Source: Candidatus Sulfotelmatobacter sp. (GTDB lineage: Bacteria > Acidobacteriota > Terriglobia > Terriglobales > Acidobacteriaceae). Taken from it: a DNA stretch of 64,000 nucleotides. Location of the stretch: NCBI GenBank assembly GCA_030041475.1, contig JASHNU010000005.1, positions 31,436 through 95,435 on the forward strand. The letters are read 5' to 3'. Positions 44,033-52,693 of the stretch are shown here, in pieces; position 1 is the first letter of the stretch; each line of letters opens with the position of its first letter. The notes under the pieces are model-generated. The model had not been told where the DNA came from. It searched no databases and worked only from the letters and a program-made list of their open reading frames with translations. Position numbers and translations under genes: made by a program.

Positions 44033-45457
44033 ATGACCCGCGTTGCCATCATCGGCGGAGGCATCTCCGGACTCGCGGCCGCCTTCGCTCTCGAAGCGCA
44101 GCGCCACGCCGGCGCCAAAGTCGAGTACGTTCTCTACGAGTCGACAGCGCGCCTCGGCGGGGTTCTTCGCACCGAAAATATCGACGGATGTGTGGTCGAA
44201 GCCGGCCCCGATTCCTTCGTGACCGAAAAGCCCTGGGCCGCAGACCTCGCCCGCGACCTCGGAGCCGGCAATCAGTTGATCGGTTCAAATGATGCCGACC
44301 GCAAGACCTACATCCTCACGCGCGGCAGCCTCGTCGAGATGCCCGACGGCCTGATGTTCATGGTCCCCACGAAAATTCTGTCGACTGGGCTGTCACCGCT
44401 TTTTTCCTGGAAGACCAAGTTGCGCATGACGCAGGAACTTTTCCATCCGCCGCGCGCCGTGGATCATGACGAATCAGTCGCCGATTTCGTCGCCCGCCAC
44501 TATGGCGGAGAGATGGTGGACCGCCTCGCCGATCCGCTGCTCTCGGGCGTGTACGGCGGAGAAGCGGCCAACCTCAGTGTGCGCGCCGTTCTTCCGCGTT
44601 TCGCGGAAATGGAGCGCACCCACGGCAGCCTCGGCCGAGCCATGCTCGCGGCCCGCAAAAAAATGAACTCCGGGCCGCGTAAGCCACCGCCGCCGTTGTT
44701 CACATCATTGAGAGACGGCATGCAGCATCTCGCAGAGATGACCGTCGCGCGTCTTACGCCGTCGTCTTTGCGAACCAACGCGCCGGTCGAAGCCATTCAG
44801 ATGGAGGCCGGCAGTTGGGTAGTCTCAGCCGGAATGCAATCCGATCAATTTGACGCAGTCATCGTTGCGCTGCCGGCGCGCGCCGCTGCCCAGGTGCTTC
44901 GTATCGCCAGCCGAGAACTTTCCGCCGAACTCGCCTCGGTCGACTACAGCTCGTCGATCACGATCGGGCTCGGCTACGACAGCGAAGTTCGCCGCTCACT
45001 TCCCCCCGGCTTCGGATTTCTCGTGCCGCGCAGCGAAGGCAAGCGCCTGCTGGCTGCGACCTTTGTCCACAACAAGTTTCCTCATCGCGCTCCCGAAGAT
45101 CGCGCCCTGCTGCGTTGTTTTTTTGCCGGCGCCAACGCCGAAAATGTCTGGGCATTCTCCGACGACGACATCGTCGGAATCGTGCGCGCCGAACTACAGC
45201 AGGTTCTGGGCGCACAGGTCCTGAACTCGTGCACCGAGCCGCTGTTCGCTCGCGTGTACAAGTGGAAGTCGGCGATGGCGCAATACGGCGTCGGACATCT
45301 GGAGCGCCTGGAGCGCATCGAACGCCTGCGCCGCAAGCTGCCCGCACTCGCGCTCGCCGGAAACGCCTACCGCGGCATCGGGGTTCCAGATTGCGTGCGC
45401 TCCGGCCGCGAAGCCGCGAAAGAGGTGATCCAGGACGCGGTGAAAACTGCAAACTAG
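44033..45457 (+). CDS. hemY: Protoporphyrinogen oxidase (FAD-dependent)
   Basis: 474 residues. FAD/NAD Rossmann motif at the extreme N-terminus, VAIIGGGISGLAAAFALE, then STARLGGVLRTENIDG and EAGPDSFVTEKPWAADLARDLG. The GVYGGEAANLSVRAVLPRF segment and the C-terminal LALAGNAYRGIGVPDCVRSG are diagnostic of oxygen-dependent PPOX. Membrane-associated step of haem synthesis. It overlaps the convergent CPBP gene by four bases. Confidence 0.94.
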   Translation: MTRVAIIGGGISGLAAAFALEAQRHAGAKVEYVLYESTARLGGVLRTENIDGCVVEAGPDSFVTEKPWAADLARDLGAGNQLIGSNDADRKTYILTRGSLVEMPDGLMFMVPTKILSTGLSPLFSWKTKLRMTQELFHPPRAVDHDESVADFVARHYGGEMVDRLADPLLSGVYGGEAANLSVRAVLPRFAEMERTHGSLGRAMLAARKKMNSGPRKPPPPLFTSLRDGMQHLAEMTVARLTPSSLRTNAPVEAIQMEAGSWVVSAGMQSDQFDAVIVALPARAAAQVLRIASRELSAELASVDYSSSITIGLGYDSEVRRSLPPGFGFLVPRSEGKRLLAATFVHNKFPHRAPEDRALLRCFFAGANAENVWAFSDDDIVGIVRAELQQVLGAQVLNSCTEPLFARVYKWKSAMAQYGVGHLERLERIERLRRKLPALALAGNAYRGIGVPDCVRSGREAAKEVIQDAVKTAN

Positions 45458-46389
45458 ACGCGCTCGTCAGCGGCTTTTCTCGGATACACCCGGTCAAACG
45501 CGATGGATGTCAGCGCGATTACGACGAAACATACCACGCTCCCCTCCGGACCTGCCGTCCCGCCCGTCAACCACGCCGGGCCATGCAGCGACGACCGCAG
45601 CAGATGCCCCGGCCAAACAATGCCGCTGTCAGGCACGGAATAGAAAAACGTCTCGCCCCAATCCCACACCGCATGGAATCCAACCGCAAACCAGAGGCTG
45701 TTTGTCCGCCGCAACGTGAAACAAAAAAACAAACCGATGCAGGCCGCGCCCAGGGCACCGGCCCAGCTTTCACCCGCATTGCCGAGATGAATTCTTCCAA
45801 AGAAGGCTGACACCAAAAACGCCGCCGGCCAGAAACCAATGCCGCGTCCCAACGTGAACTGCACGTAACCGCGGAAGCGGAATTCCTCCGACAACCCCAC
45901 CAGCAGAAACAGGGCTGCCCAGAACAGAGCGAATTTCGCGATGCGCACACCATGCAGCGCGAGCCCTCCAAACTCGACAACGCTCATTCCGCGCAGCGCC
46001 AGCATCAGCACCGTGACCGCCGCACAACCCCACAACCCGCCGACCCAAAACAGCTTTCCAAATGCCTGCCGGCGCGGCAAGCCATACGCCCCCCACGGAC
46101 GCCGCTCGATCTTAGCCAGGATCAACGACGGAATGACGGCAGCGATCAACGTTCCCAGTTCCTCAAGCAGGTCCGACCACAACCCGCTCGCTCCGAAGTT
46201 GCGCGACCACGCCAGCCAGACCGCAATCATTTCGAGCGGATAGAACATCACCACATAAAACGCGAATCCCCAGCCCGGGCGCAGCCCCTCCGGCCCCCAA
46301 AAAAGCGTGTTCGCGTAGGAAGGCTGGTCCGCCCCGCTAAAATCTGGACCAGGCGGATGGACTTCTCGATCGTTGTGGATTTCGTTCAT
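45454..46389 (-). CDS. CPBP-family intramembrane metalloprotease
   Basis: 311 residues with about eight membrane helices. The CPBP (Abi/CAAX protease) motifs are present: motif 1 LSEEFRFRGY (EExxxR), motif 2 FFGRIHLGNAG, and motif 3 GFHAVWDWGETFFYS with His and Asp for the metal. Substrate unknown; family members process prenylated or other membrane proteins. Its 3' end overlaps hemY in convergent orientation. A second, broken CPBP gene lies at 55718. Confidence 0.88.
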   Translation of the reverse strand: MNEIHNDREVHPPGPDFSGADQPSYANTLFWGPEGLRPGWGFAFYVVMFYPLEMIAVWLAWSRNFGASGLWSDLLEELGTLIAAVIPSLILAKIERRPWGAYGLPRRQAFGKLFWVGGLWGCAAVTVLMLALRGMSVVEFGGLALHGVRIAKFALFWAALFLLVGLSEEFRFRGYVQFTLGRGIGFWPAAFLVSAFFGRIHLGNAGESWAGALGAACIGLFFCFTLRRTNSLWFAVGFHAVWDWGETFFYSVPDSGIVWPGHLLRSSLHGPAWLTGGTAGPEGSVVCFVVIALTSIAFDRVYPRKAADERV

Positions 46390-46471
46390 CCGAACTTGTG
46401 CCGGAAGACTGTCTCCCGCAAAACTTTTCCCGCAACTTCAGCGGTCATGATAAAACACTCGGCTCGGCTTT

Positions 46472-47710
46472 ATGCGCCCGTACTTCACTCGCGAACGCTT
46501 CGGTCGTCGTCAGTTTCTGGCGGGATCGCTGCTGCTTGCCTTCCTCGCTCAGGCCGCCTGGCTGGTGAACGCCGAGCTTCGTCCCGGAAATCTTCCCGAC
46601 GCCGCGGAAGCCGCCCGCATCGGCGAAGGCTGGAAGCAGTTGCACGGGCAAGGCATTGCCGCCGCTCCGATCCAGGACGCCGCGAGTAACGAGGAAACTT
46701 ACCTCGTCCATGCCGGCATCGAGAACGGTTTTGACACCGAGCACTCCCCGCTGCTCTACCTCGTCTCGGCCGGGCCGTTGCTCGCCTGGCCGCGCGACTT
46801 GACCCGTGATTCCGCCGTGTACTGGCGCTGGCTTCCGCGGCTGCCATTCCTGGCCTGCGGCGTCTTCCTCGGCGCATCGCTGTGGTACGTCGCACGTAGG
46901 CTTTGCGGCAACACTGGAGGATTCATTGCCCTCACCTTCTATTGTTTTTCGCCATCAATGCTTCAGGCGAGTGCAGTGTGGCACACAGAGCCAGAGATCG
47001 TCGCAGCTTGGGGTGCCTTTGGTGCTGTTTTTACGGCCATCGCCGTAGCGCACACACTCTACGCTCCGCGCGAGGTCGTGCTTTGGAACTGGCGGCGCAT
47101 CGTGGTGCTCGGCGTTGCACTCGCCATCGCCGTCGGATCGCAGTTCTCGACGATCATCCTGCTGCCGATGTCTCTCGGATTCCTACTCTACGTCGCTCCA
47201 GTACGCCGGGGTGCGGGATTCGTGATCTGGCTGGCAGCATGCGTCGTAGGATTTGTTGTCCTCTATGCTACGTACTTCTTCGATCTGCATTCTTTCGCCC
47301 ACGGCGTGCGGCACGCCGTTTTCTGGGGAGCGACCTGGCGGGGATTCACGGTCCTCGGAGTCTACAGGCAGATTGCGATTCACATCGGACGCGCCAGTCC
47401 TGTCCTGGCTCTGGCGCTTCCCGTCGCGCTCGTGGCGTATGTCGCCTGGCCTCGCACGCGTTATTTTGGCAACACTGCGCCGCTGTTGGTTGCACTGACC
47501 TTCGTTGCGCTGGGAATGGCGCACCCGGATCTCGCCGGCGCCGGCTTCCTGCTCGCAGCCGTTCCGTTTCTGTTTGTCTTTGTCTCAGGTGTGCTGGCGG
47601 ATCTGCTGGAGACGCGTTATCGCCAAGTGGTGAGCGCCTGCATTATCGGCATGATGGCCGCTTACGTCGTCTGGAATCTGGTCAGCCTGTCTCGGGTTCC
47701 GCCGGGCTGA
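46472..47710 (+). CDS. Polytopic membrane protein, glycosyltransferase-39-like
   Basis: 412 residues with about nine to ten membrane helices, starting after a basic tail (MRPYFTRERFGRRQFLAGSL). A large first outer loop (residues ~36-95) has ENGFDTEHSPLLYLVSAGPL, resembling the first loop of dolichyl-phosphate-mannose-type GT-C proteins, though the usual acidic pair is less clear (DAAEAARIGE). No other motif is recognised. Divergent from the CPBP gene. Confidence 0.6.
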   Translation: MRPYFTRERFGRRQFLAGSLLLAFLAQAAWLVNAELRPGNLPDAAEAARIGEGWKQLHGQGIAAAPIQDAASNEETYLVHAGIENGFDTEHSPLLYLVSAGPLLAWPRDLTRDSAVYWRWLPRLPFLACGVFLGASLWYVARRLCGNTGGFIALTFYCFSPSMLQASAVWHTEPEIVAAWGAFGAVFTAIAVAHTLYAPREVVLWNWRRIVVLGVALAIAVGSQFSTIILLPMSLGFLLYVAPVRRGAGFVIWLAACVVGFVVLYATYFFDLHSFAHGVRHAVFWGATWRGFTVLGVYRQIAIHIGRASPVLALALPVALVAYVAWPRTRYFGNTAPLLVALTFVALGMAHPDLAGAGFLLAAVPFLFVFVSGVLADLLETRYRQVVSACIIGMMAAYVVWNLVSLSRVPPG

Positions 47711-47735
47711 AGGACAGGTGATGTCGTTGAGGTTT

Positions 47736-48218
47736 CTAGGCGCGGCCCTTTTTCGCGGCCGCCGCTGATTCTTCGCCCGCCACTTCCCACGGACGCTTCG
47801 GCCGCTCCACCGCAGGCTTGTCGCGATCCACAATGCGGTCGTAGTGATACGACTCGCTCACCGTCCCGAGCGACTCGTTGTAAAGGCTGGGCAAACCGAG
47901 CGCGACCTTCAACTCTTCCGCAAAGGAATGCAGCGCCTTCAGATGGTCGGCTGTAGCGGGCACCTCGGTTTTCGAGGTCTTAAGAAACTGCTGATATCCG
48001 CGGTTCACCAGCTTCGAAATCTCGCTCCCGATCAGGTAGCCCGGATAGGCAAAAATCTTCACACCATCTTCCGGCGTTCTCTGGATCGCCGCCGACACGT
48101 TGTATTTGCGCAGGAAAACACGCCCGTTCGTTCCGGGTGCATCGGTCACGTCGAACCCGTTGTCGCGCAGCCAGGCCAGCGCTTCTTCGTACGTTCGTGC
48201 TTCAATCGTCTTCGACAT
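47736..48218 (-). CDS. Conserved hypothetical protein
   Basis: 160 residues, hydrophilic, cytoplasmic. It begins SKTIEARTYEEALAWLRDNGFDV and has a compact alpha/beta N-terminal domain (to about residue 105), followed by a helix-rich part (HLKALHSFAEELKVALGLPS) and a Lys/Ala-rich C-terminal tail (EESAAAAKKGRA). I recognise no family; the type recurs in Acidobacteria. Convergent with the preceding membrane protein. The 186 bases upstream of its start contain no other gene. Confidence 0.6.
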   Translation of the reverse strand: MSKTIEARTYEEALAWLRDNGFDVTDAPGTNGRVFLRKYNVSAAIQRTPEDGVKIFAYPGYLIGSEISKLVNRGYQQFLKTSKTEVPATADHLKALHSFAEELKVALGLPSLYNESLGTVSESYHYDRIVDRDKPAVERPKRPWEVAGEESAAAAKKGRA

Positions 48219-48404
48219 TGCGGTAAACTTAAACCTTTCCTTCCCCGCGGCCGCTCGTCAGATTAGATGCAAGGCATGAAGGACCGAACGTAACTTTACA
48301 CGAGCTGCATCGCCGGGCGAACTTGTTCATCTAAACAAAATACTACATACCTCGTTTCCGACCGCATAACACATTACGTTGGTCACGACGATTCGGTTTC
48401 AGAA

Positions 48405-49418
48405 ATGGCACAGGGTCTGCCGAAAATTACCGCGATGTCGACTCGGACACAGCACGGTGAAGCGCAGGAAATGGCGCTGGGACTGGGCGAAACGCTTGGT
48501 CACAGCCTGATCGACCGCATCGGCAATACTCCACTGCTGCGGCTCGATAGGCTCACGCGCGAACTACCGGGCATAACACTTTTGGGTAAGGCCGAATGGT
48601 ACAACCCCGGCGGATCGGTGAAAGATCGTGCCGCCGCCAACATCATCGCCGAAGCCAGACGCAGCGGTCAGCTGCGCCCCGGCAAAATTCTTCTCGACGC
48701 CACCAGCGGCAATACCGGCATTGCTTATGCCATGTTGGGTGCGGCCGAAGGATTTCCCGTCACGCTCTGCATGCCCGAAAATGTCTCCCGCGAGCGCAAG
48801 CAGATTCTCCAGGGATACGGCGCCAACATCCTCTACACCGATCCTGCCGACGGCTCCGACGGCGCCATTCGCCTCGCCCGCGAACTCGCATCCAAACATC
48901 CCGACAAGTATTTTTACGCCGACCAGTATTCGAACGACGCCAACTGGAAAGCGCACTACTTCACCACCGCCAACGAAATCTGGCAGCAAACCCAGGGACG
49001 CGTTACACACTTCGTCTCCATGCTCGGCACCAGCGGCACATTTGTCGGGACAACCCGCCGTCTGAAGGAACTGAATCCGCACGTAAAGTGCATCTCGTTG
49101 CAGCCCGACTCATCCTTCCATGGAATCGAGGGCGCCAAGCACATGGCCAGCGCCATCGTGCCGAAGATCTACGATTCCTCTCTCGCCGACGAGAATCTGG
49201 AGATTGCCACCGAAGACGCTTACGCCATGGCGCGGCAACTTTCCCGCGGCGCGGGATTACTCGTCGGAATCTCAGCAGCGGCCGCGGTCGTAGGTTGTCT
49301 CAAGATTGCCCGCAGCCTTCCGGCCAGGAATGGCAATAACAGCGAGGCTGTGATCGTGACCATCCTCTGCGACTCCGGCGAAAAATACCTGAGTGAAAGA
49401 TTCTGGACCGAAGGATGA
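48405..49418 (+). CDS. cysM: PLP-dependent cysteine synthase (CysK/CysM family)
   Basis: 337 residues. Makes cysteine from an activated serine and a sulfur donor. PLP-Lys in NPGGSVKDRAA, the asparagine/thiolate loop DATSGNTGIAYAM, and GTSGTFVGTTRRLKE for phosphate binding. The C-terminal part has ISLQPDSSFHGIEGAKHM. The gene is followed 82 bases on by a JAMM peptidase; in Mycobacterium a CysM that uses the sulfur-carrier CysO is paired with the JAMM protein Mec, so carrier-bound sulfur is a real possibility. No CysO/ThiS-like gene is in the window. Start could be internal (ATG 48435). Confidence 0.87.
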   Translation: MAQGLPKITAMSTRTQHGEAQEMALGLGETLGHSLIDRIGNTPLLRLDRLTRELPGITLLGKAEWYNPGGSVKDRAAANIIAEARRSGQLRPGKILLDATSGNTGIAYAMLGAAEGFPVTLCMPENVSRERKQILQGYGANILYTDPADGSDGAIRLARELASKHPDKYFYADQYSNDANWKAHYFTTANEIWQQTQGRVTHFVSMLGTSGTFVGTTRRLKELNPHVKCISLQPDSSFHGIEGAKHMASAIVPKIYDSSLADENLEIATEDAYAMARQLSRGAGLLVGISAAAAVVGCLKIARSLPARNGNNSEAVIVTILCDSGEKYLSERFWTEG

Positions 49419-49500
49419 ACCATTTCAGATTTTGAGACTGCAGACTCAATCTGCGTCCTGAAGATCTGCAATCTAAAATCTCAAATCTGCAATCTCGCAC

Positions 49501-49935
49501 ATGCTGAAAGTCCCTCGCTCTGCCTACGATTCCCTTCGCCGTCACGGCGAAGAAACCTATCCCTACGAATGCTGCGGCGTGCTACTGGGCCGCTTCGAGG
49601 ACAATGGCACTCGCGTCGTCACTTCTATCGTTCGAGCCGGCAATACCCGCACCGACTCTGCTCACAACCGCTACAATATCGATCCGCGGGAACTGGTCAA
49701 GATCCAGCGGGAGGGCCGCGAGCGCGATGAAGATATCGTCGGCTTCTACCATTCCCACCCAGACCACCCCGCACAGTGGTCATCCACCGACCTGGCCGAG
49801 GCGCACTGGCTCGGCTGCTCCTACGTCATCACCAGCGTGGAGAAAGGGAAGGCCGCCACCACGAACTCGTTCGAGTTGCTCGGAACAGACGAGAGTGATA
49901 AGAGGCTGTCCGACGAACGGATTGAAATCGAATGA
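49501..49935 (+). CDS. JAMM/MPN-domain metallopeptidase (Mec-like)
   Basis: 144 residues, starting MLKVPRSAYDSLRRHGEETY. JAMM zinc motif complete: Glu in PYECCGVLLG, then FYHSHPDHPAQWSSTDLAEA, i.e. HxHP-x7-SxxD. Single-domain JAMM proteins next to cysteine synthase cleave the C-terminal Gly-Gly-Cys of a ubiquitin-like sulfur carrier, releasing cysteine. Expected to act with the upstream cysteine synthase. Confidence 0.88.
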   Translation: MLKVPRSAYDSLRRHGEETYPYECCGVLLGRFEDNGTRVVTSIVRAGNTRTDSAHNRYNIDPRELVKIQREGRERDEDIVGFYHSHPDHPAQWSSTDLAEAHWLGCSYVITSVEKGKAATTNSFELLGTDESDKRLSDERIEIE

Positions 49936-49971
49936 ACTCGAAGATACGGCTACTGAAATCGGCAGAGCCCA

Positions 49972-50017
49972 TGTAGGGACGGCCGCCTCGGCCGTCCGGT
50001 CGAGCGAAGCTCGACAG
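49972..50017 (+). repeat. Double-hairpin TGTAGGGAC repeat (family R4)
   Basis: TGTAGGGACGGCCG, then hairpin GGACGGCCG-CCT-CGGCCGTCC, then TCGAGC-GAA-GCTCGA. A second copy with different but still paired stems lies at 52609, and a disrupted copy at 57691. The following 50018-50313 shows no recognisable feature. Confidence 0.75.
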
Positions 50018-50313
50018 ACTCCCGTGATCAGGACACTGCAAGCTCCGCGCCCTGTTTGCCTGATATTCACAAGGCGTAACAGAGCCGGCCTGAGCATCCA
50101 TCCGGAAAAAAGATCGCAGGATCGCGGTAAAGCGGTATCCCATGCGGGTTCTGGCGAGAAATGATGCGGGCATCTGCACCAAATCCGGTCACGGGCCTGT
50201 GGACGGCGTGCACTCGATTGAAAATACAGAGGGTTGCGAGCCGTGATTTTCCATTGACTCAGAAAATAGAAGGAGTAAAAAGACAATCGTTCTTTGACCG
50301 CTTCTTAAGTTTT

Positions 50314-50430
50314 TCCGATTGGTGCGGCGTCCGGGGCTCAAGCCGAGTCACCTTCTTGACCGCAAGGTTGAGCAGGAGGGCGAGCAAGGGTCTATAGCAA
50401 AGCGCTGGTTGAGGAGAACAGGAAGACCCA
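50314..50430 (+). ncRNA. Structured RNA candidate, first of two diverged tandem copies
   Basis: Begins TCCGATTGGTGCGG and aligns from end to end with the second copy (50472-50593). Features: hairpin CTTGACC-GCAA-GGTTGAG (50355-50372) capped by a GNRA tetraloop, then GAGCAGG, CGAGCAAGGGTC, and a closing GACCC (50425-50429) that pairs with GGGTC. Strand is inferred from the second copy, which ends in a stem and U-rich stretch. RNA class unrecognised; no protein frame fits. Confidence 0.5.
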
Positions 50431-50444
50431 GTCAAAGGCAGGAT

Positions 50445-50611
50445 AGAGTTCCGAGGCGTTGGGTAGGTTTATCCGGTTGGCGGTGAGCCCGGAGCCCGAG
50501 CGGAGATCGCGCGGAGCAGCCCCGCAAGGGAAGCTCTGAGAGCAGGTCGAGCAAGGGTCAGAAGCGAGCTACTGGCCGAGAGGAATGGACCCAACACCAC
50601 CTCGGAACTCT
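50445..50611 (+). ncRNA. Structured RNA candidate, second copy with long terminal stem
   Basis: Terminal helix of 12 pairs: A50445 with U50611 plus GAGTTCCGAGG (50446-50456) with CCTCGGAACTC (50600-50610); then, after a 2x5 internal loop, TTGGGT (50459-50464) with ACCCAA (50589-50594). Inside: hairpin CCG-G-TT-GGC-GGTGA-GCC-CGG, and GAGC-AGC-CCC-GCAA-GGG-AA-GCTC (50514-50536) capped with a GNRA loop. Followed by CTCTTACTTTTT, which could end transcription. About 167 bases. The size and closed stem recall 6S RNA, and the multi-hairpin body recalls HEARO/omega RNAs, but I cannot assign it. Confidence 0.55.
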
Positions 50612-50686
50612 CTTACTTTTTGCGGTCCGTCCCGTCAGCGACGAACCACGCAGTCGTATTCTCCTGGCTGATTTTGAGTTCAAATC

Positions 50687-50845
50687 TTAAGATCTGGATT
50701 CCCTGACGCTCTCTCTCGCAACCGGCTTCTTGCCAATCCCGCAAATCCATCCCTTGCTCGGTTCTGCAATGATCTCAATGTCTGCGTATCCCGCTCCCTC
50801 CAGCAGGTCGCGGTGTTCGCTTGGCTGAGAAGTTTCAAACCGGTT
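50687..50845 (-). pseudogene. Remnant of a SAM-dependent methyltransferase 3' end
   Basis: On the minus strand one frame reads NRFETSQPSEHRDLLEGAGY, ADIEIIAEPSKG, WICGIGKKPVARE and so on to a TAA at 50687-50689. The AGY-x-D-[IV]-x-[IV]-x-E-x-x-KGWIC-x-x-GKKP ending is typical of class I methyltransferases. No start codon, no SAM-binding domain and no upstream homology are present, so only ~50 codons survive. Recognition is from memory of the family ending. Confidence 0.5.
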
Positions 50846-50983
50846 TTGTGTGCATACTTCTCTAATACCCCGAAGGCTTTTGGCATTGATGTACCCATGT
50901 CTTCCCGTCTGTCATGATGCAACCCCAGATTCTGATCAAGCAATTTCCATGCGTTCCCGGCTCACCGCACCGGCGCTTTCAAG

Positions 50984-52534
50984 TCAGAGAGGGATGTTCC
51001 CATGCTTCTTCGGCGGATTCTTGTCCCGTTTGGTCTCAAGCATAGCCAGCGCCTGAATCAGCTTCTTGCGCGTCTCGCGCGGCTGAATCACAGCGTCAAC
51101 GAATCCGCGATCCGCCACCACGTAAGGATTCGCGAACCGGTCGCGGAACTCTTCAATCTTCTGCTGTCGCATCTGCTCGCGGTTGGCCGCGGTGTCCAGT
51201 TCGTGTTTGTAGACGATGTCGACCGCGCCCTCCGGTCCCATGACCGCGATCTCGGCCGTCGGCCACGCATAGTTCACGTCGGTGCGAATGTGCTTCGACG
51301 CCATGACGCAGTACGCCCCGCCATAAGCTTTTCGCGTGATCACCGTGACCTTCGGCACCGTCGCTTCGGCGAAGGCATACAGCAGCTTGGCCCCGTGCTT
51401 GATGATGCCGCCGTATTCCTGCGCCGTTCCGGGCAGAAATCCCGGAACGTCTTCGAAGGTCACCAGCGGAATGTTGAAGCAATCGCAGAAACGCACGAAG
51501 CGCGCGCCCTTCACTGAGGCATTAATATCCAGCGTCCCCGCCAGCACCGCCGGCTGATTCGCCACAATGCCCACGCTGCGGCCGTCCAGCCGCGCAAATC
51601 CAATCACAATGTTTTTCGCGTAGTGCTCGTGCACTTCGAAGAAATATCCGTCGTCCACCACGGCATGAATCACGTCTTTTATGTCGTAGGGCTGGTTCGA
51701 TTGCGCCGGAACCATCTTGTCGAGAGCCGAATCCGCGCGGTCGATCGGATCGGTGCAGGCCTTGCGCGGCGGATCCTCCAGATTATTCGACGGCACAAAG
51801 CTCAGCAGCTCGCGCACCATCGAGAGGCATTCGGCATCATCGTGCGCCAGAAAGTGCGCCACGCCTGATGTTTCGTTGTGCGTCATCGCGCCGCCCAGTT
51901 GATCCTTGGTGACTTCTTCCAGCGTCACCGTCTTGATCACGTCCGGGCCCGTGATAAACATGTACGAAGTCTTGTCGACCATCAGCACGAAATCAGTAAT
52001 CGCCGGCGAATAGACCGCGCCTCCAGCACACGGCCCCATGATCGCGGAAATCTGGGGCACGACTCCGCTGTACAAAGTATTGCGCAGAAAAATGTCCGCG
52101 TAACCAGCCAGCGACATCACGCCTTCCTGAATGCGCGCGCCGCCGGAATCGTTCAAGCCGATCACCGGCGCGCCCATTTTCGCCGCGAGATCCATAATCT
52201 TCACGATCTTTCCCGCGTTCGCCTCCGACAGCGATCCGCCGAAAACAGTAAAGTCCTGCGCGAAAACGTAAACCAGCCGTCCCTCGACGCGCCCATATCC
52301 GGTGACGAATCCGTCGCCATAAATTTTCTGTTCCGCCATCCCGAAGTCGTTGCAGCGGTGCGTGACCAGCTTGTCGGTTTCCTCGAATGTGCCCTCGTCG
52401 AGCAGAAATTCGATACGCTCACGCGCCGACATCTTGCCTTCTTTATGCTGCCGCTCGCGCCGTTTGGCGCCTCCCCCGTCTTCGGCTAGATGATTCCGTT
52501 TGCTGAGTTCCGCGACTTTTTGCTCGATATCCAT
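50984..52534 (-). CDS. Acyl-CoA (propionyl/methylmalonyl-type) carboxylase beta subunit
   Basis: 516 residues from the ATG at 52534. Carboxyltransferase that transfers CO2 from biotin to an acyl-CoA. N-terminal crotonase-like half has [28 protein letters not shown] and [25 protein letters not shown] is the first oxyanion site. The C-terminal half has [29 protein letters not shown] (in pieces) and [13 protein letters not shown], then [14 protein letters not shown]. The complete-length single polypeptide is the PccB/MmdA type rather than bacterial AccD. No alpha (biotin) subunit is adjacent. The region 50846-50983 upstream on this map is empty. Confidence 0.93.
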   Translation of the reverse strand: MDIEQKVAELSKRNHLAEDGGGAKRRERQHKEGKMSARERIEFLLDEGTFEETDKLVTHRCNDFGMAEQKIYGDGFVTGYGRVEGRLVYVFAQDFTVFGGSLSEANAGKIVKIMDLAAKMGAPVIGLNDSGGARIQEGVMSLAGYADIFLRNTLYSGVVPQISAIMGPCAGGAVYSPAITDFVLMVDKTSYMFITGPDVIKTVTLEEVTKDQLGGAMTHNETSGVAHFLAHDDAECLSMVRELLSFVPSNNLEDPPRKACTDPIDRADSALDKMVPAQSNQPYDIKDVIHAVVDDGYFFEVHEHYAKNIVIGFARLDGRSVGIVANQPAVLAGTLDINASVKGARFVRFCDCFNIPLVTFEDVPGFLPGTAQEYGGIIKHGAKLLYAFAEATVPKVTVITRKAYGGAYCVMASKHIRTDVNYAWPTAEIAVMGPEGAVDIVYKHELDTAANREQMRQQKIEEFRDRFANPYVVADRGFVDAVIQPRETRKKLIQALAMLETKRDKNPPKKHGNIPL

Positions 52535-52608
52535 GGGCAAGAATTATAGCCGGTACAGCAAAGCCGCGATTGTGAGCCGGATCACGCCAGCAGCTACGCA
52601 ATCAGGCT

Positions 52609-52656
52609 ATGTGGGGACAGCCGCCCTCGGCTGTCCGGGCGAGCGCAGCTCGCCAG
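52609..52656 (+). repeat. Double-hairpin TGTGGGGAC repeat (family R4), second copy
   Basis: GGACAGCCG-CCCT-CGGCTGTCC followed by GGGCGAGC-GCA-GCTCGCC. Compared with 49972 the stems differ at several positions on both arms, so pairing is kept. It lies in the divergent gap between the carboxylase and xseA. Confidence 0.75.
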
Positions 52657-52693
52657 CTCAAGCCTTGACCTTCCTTGCGTTACACTTCCACCA

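Noticed and set aside
50161..50397. Short open frames across the structured RNA region
   Set aside because: No ribosome-binding site, no familiar protein pattern, and the two tandem copies conserve RNA pairing rather than a reading frame.
50445..50611. Firm assignment as 6S RNA, RNase P RNA or tmRNA
   Set aside because: The conserved cores of RNase P RNA and tmRNA are absent, and the multi-hairpin interior does not show the single central bubble of 6S RNA clearly enough.
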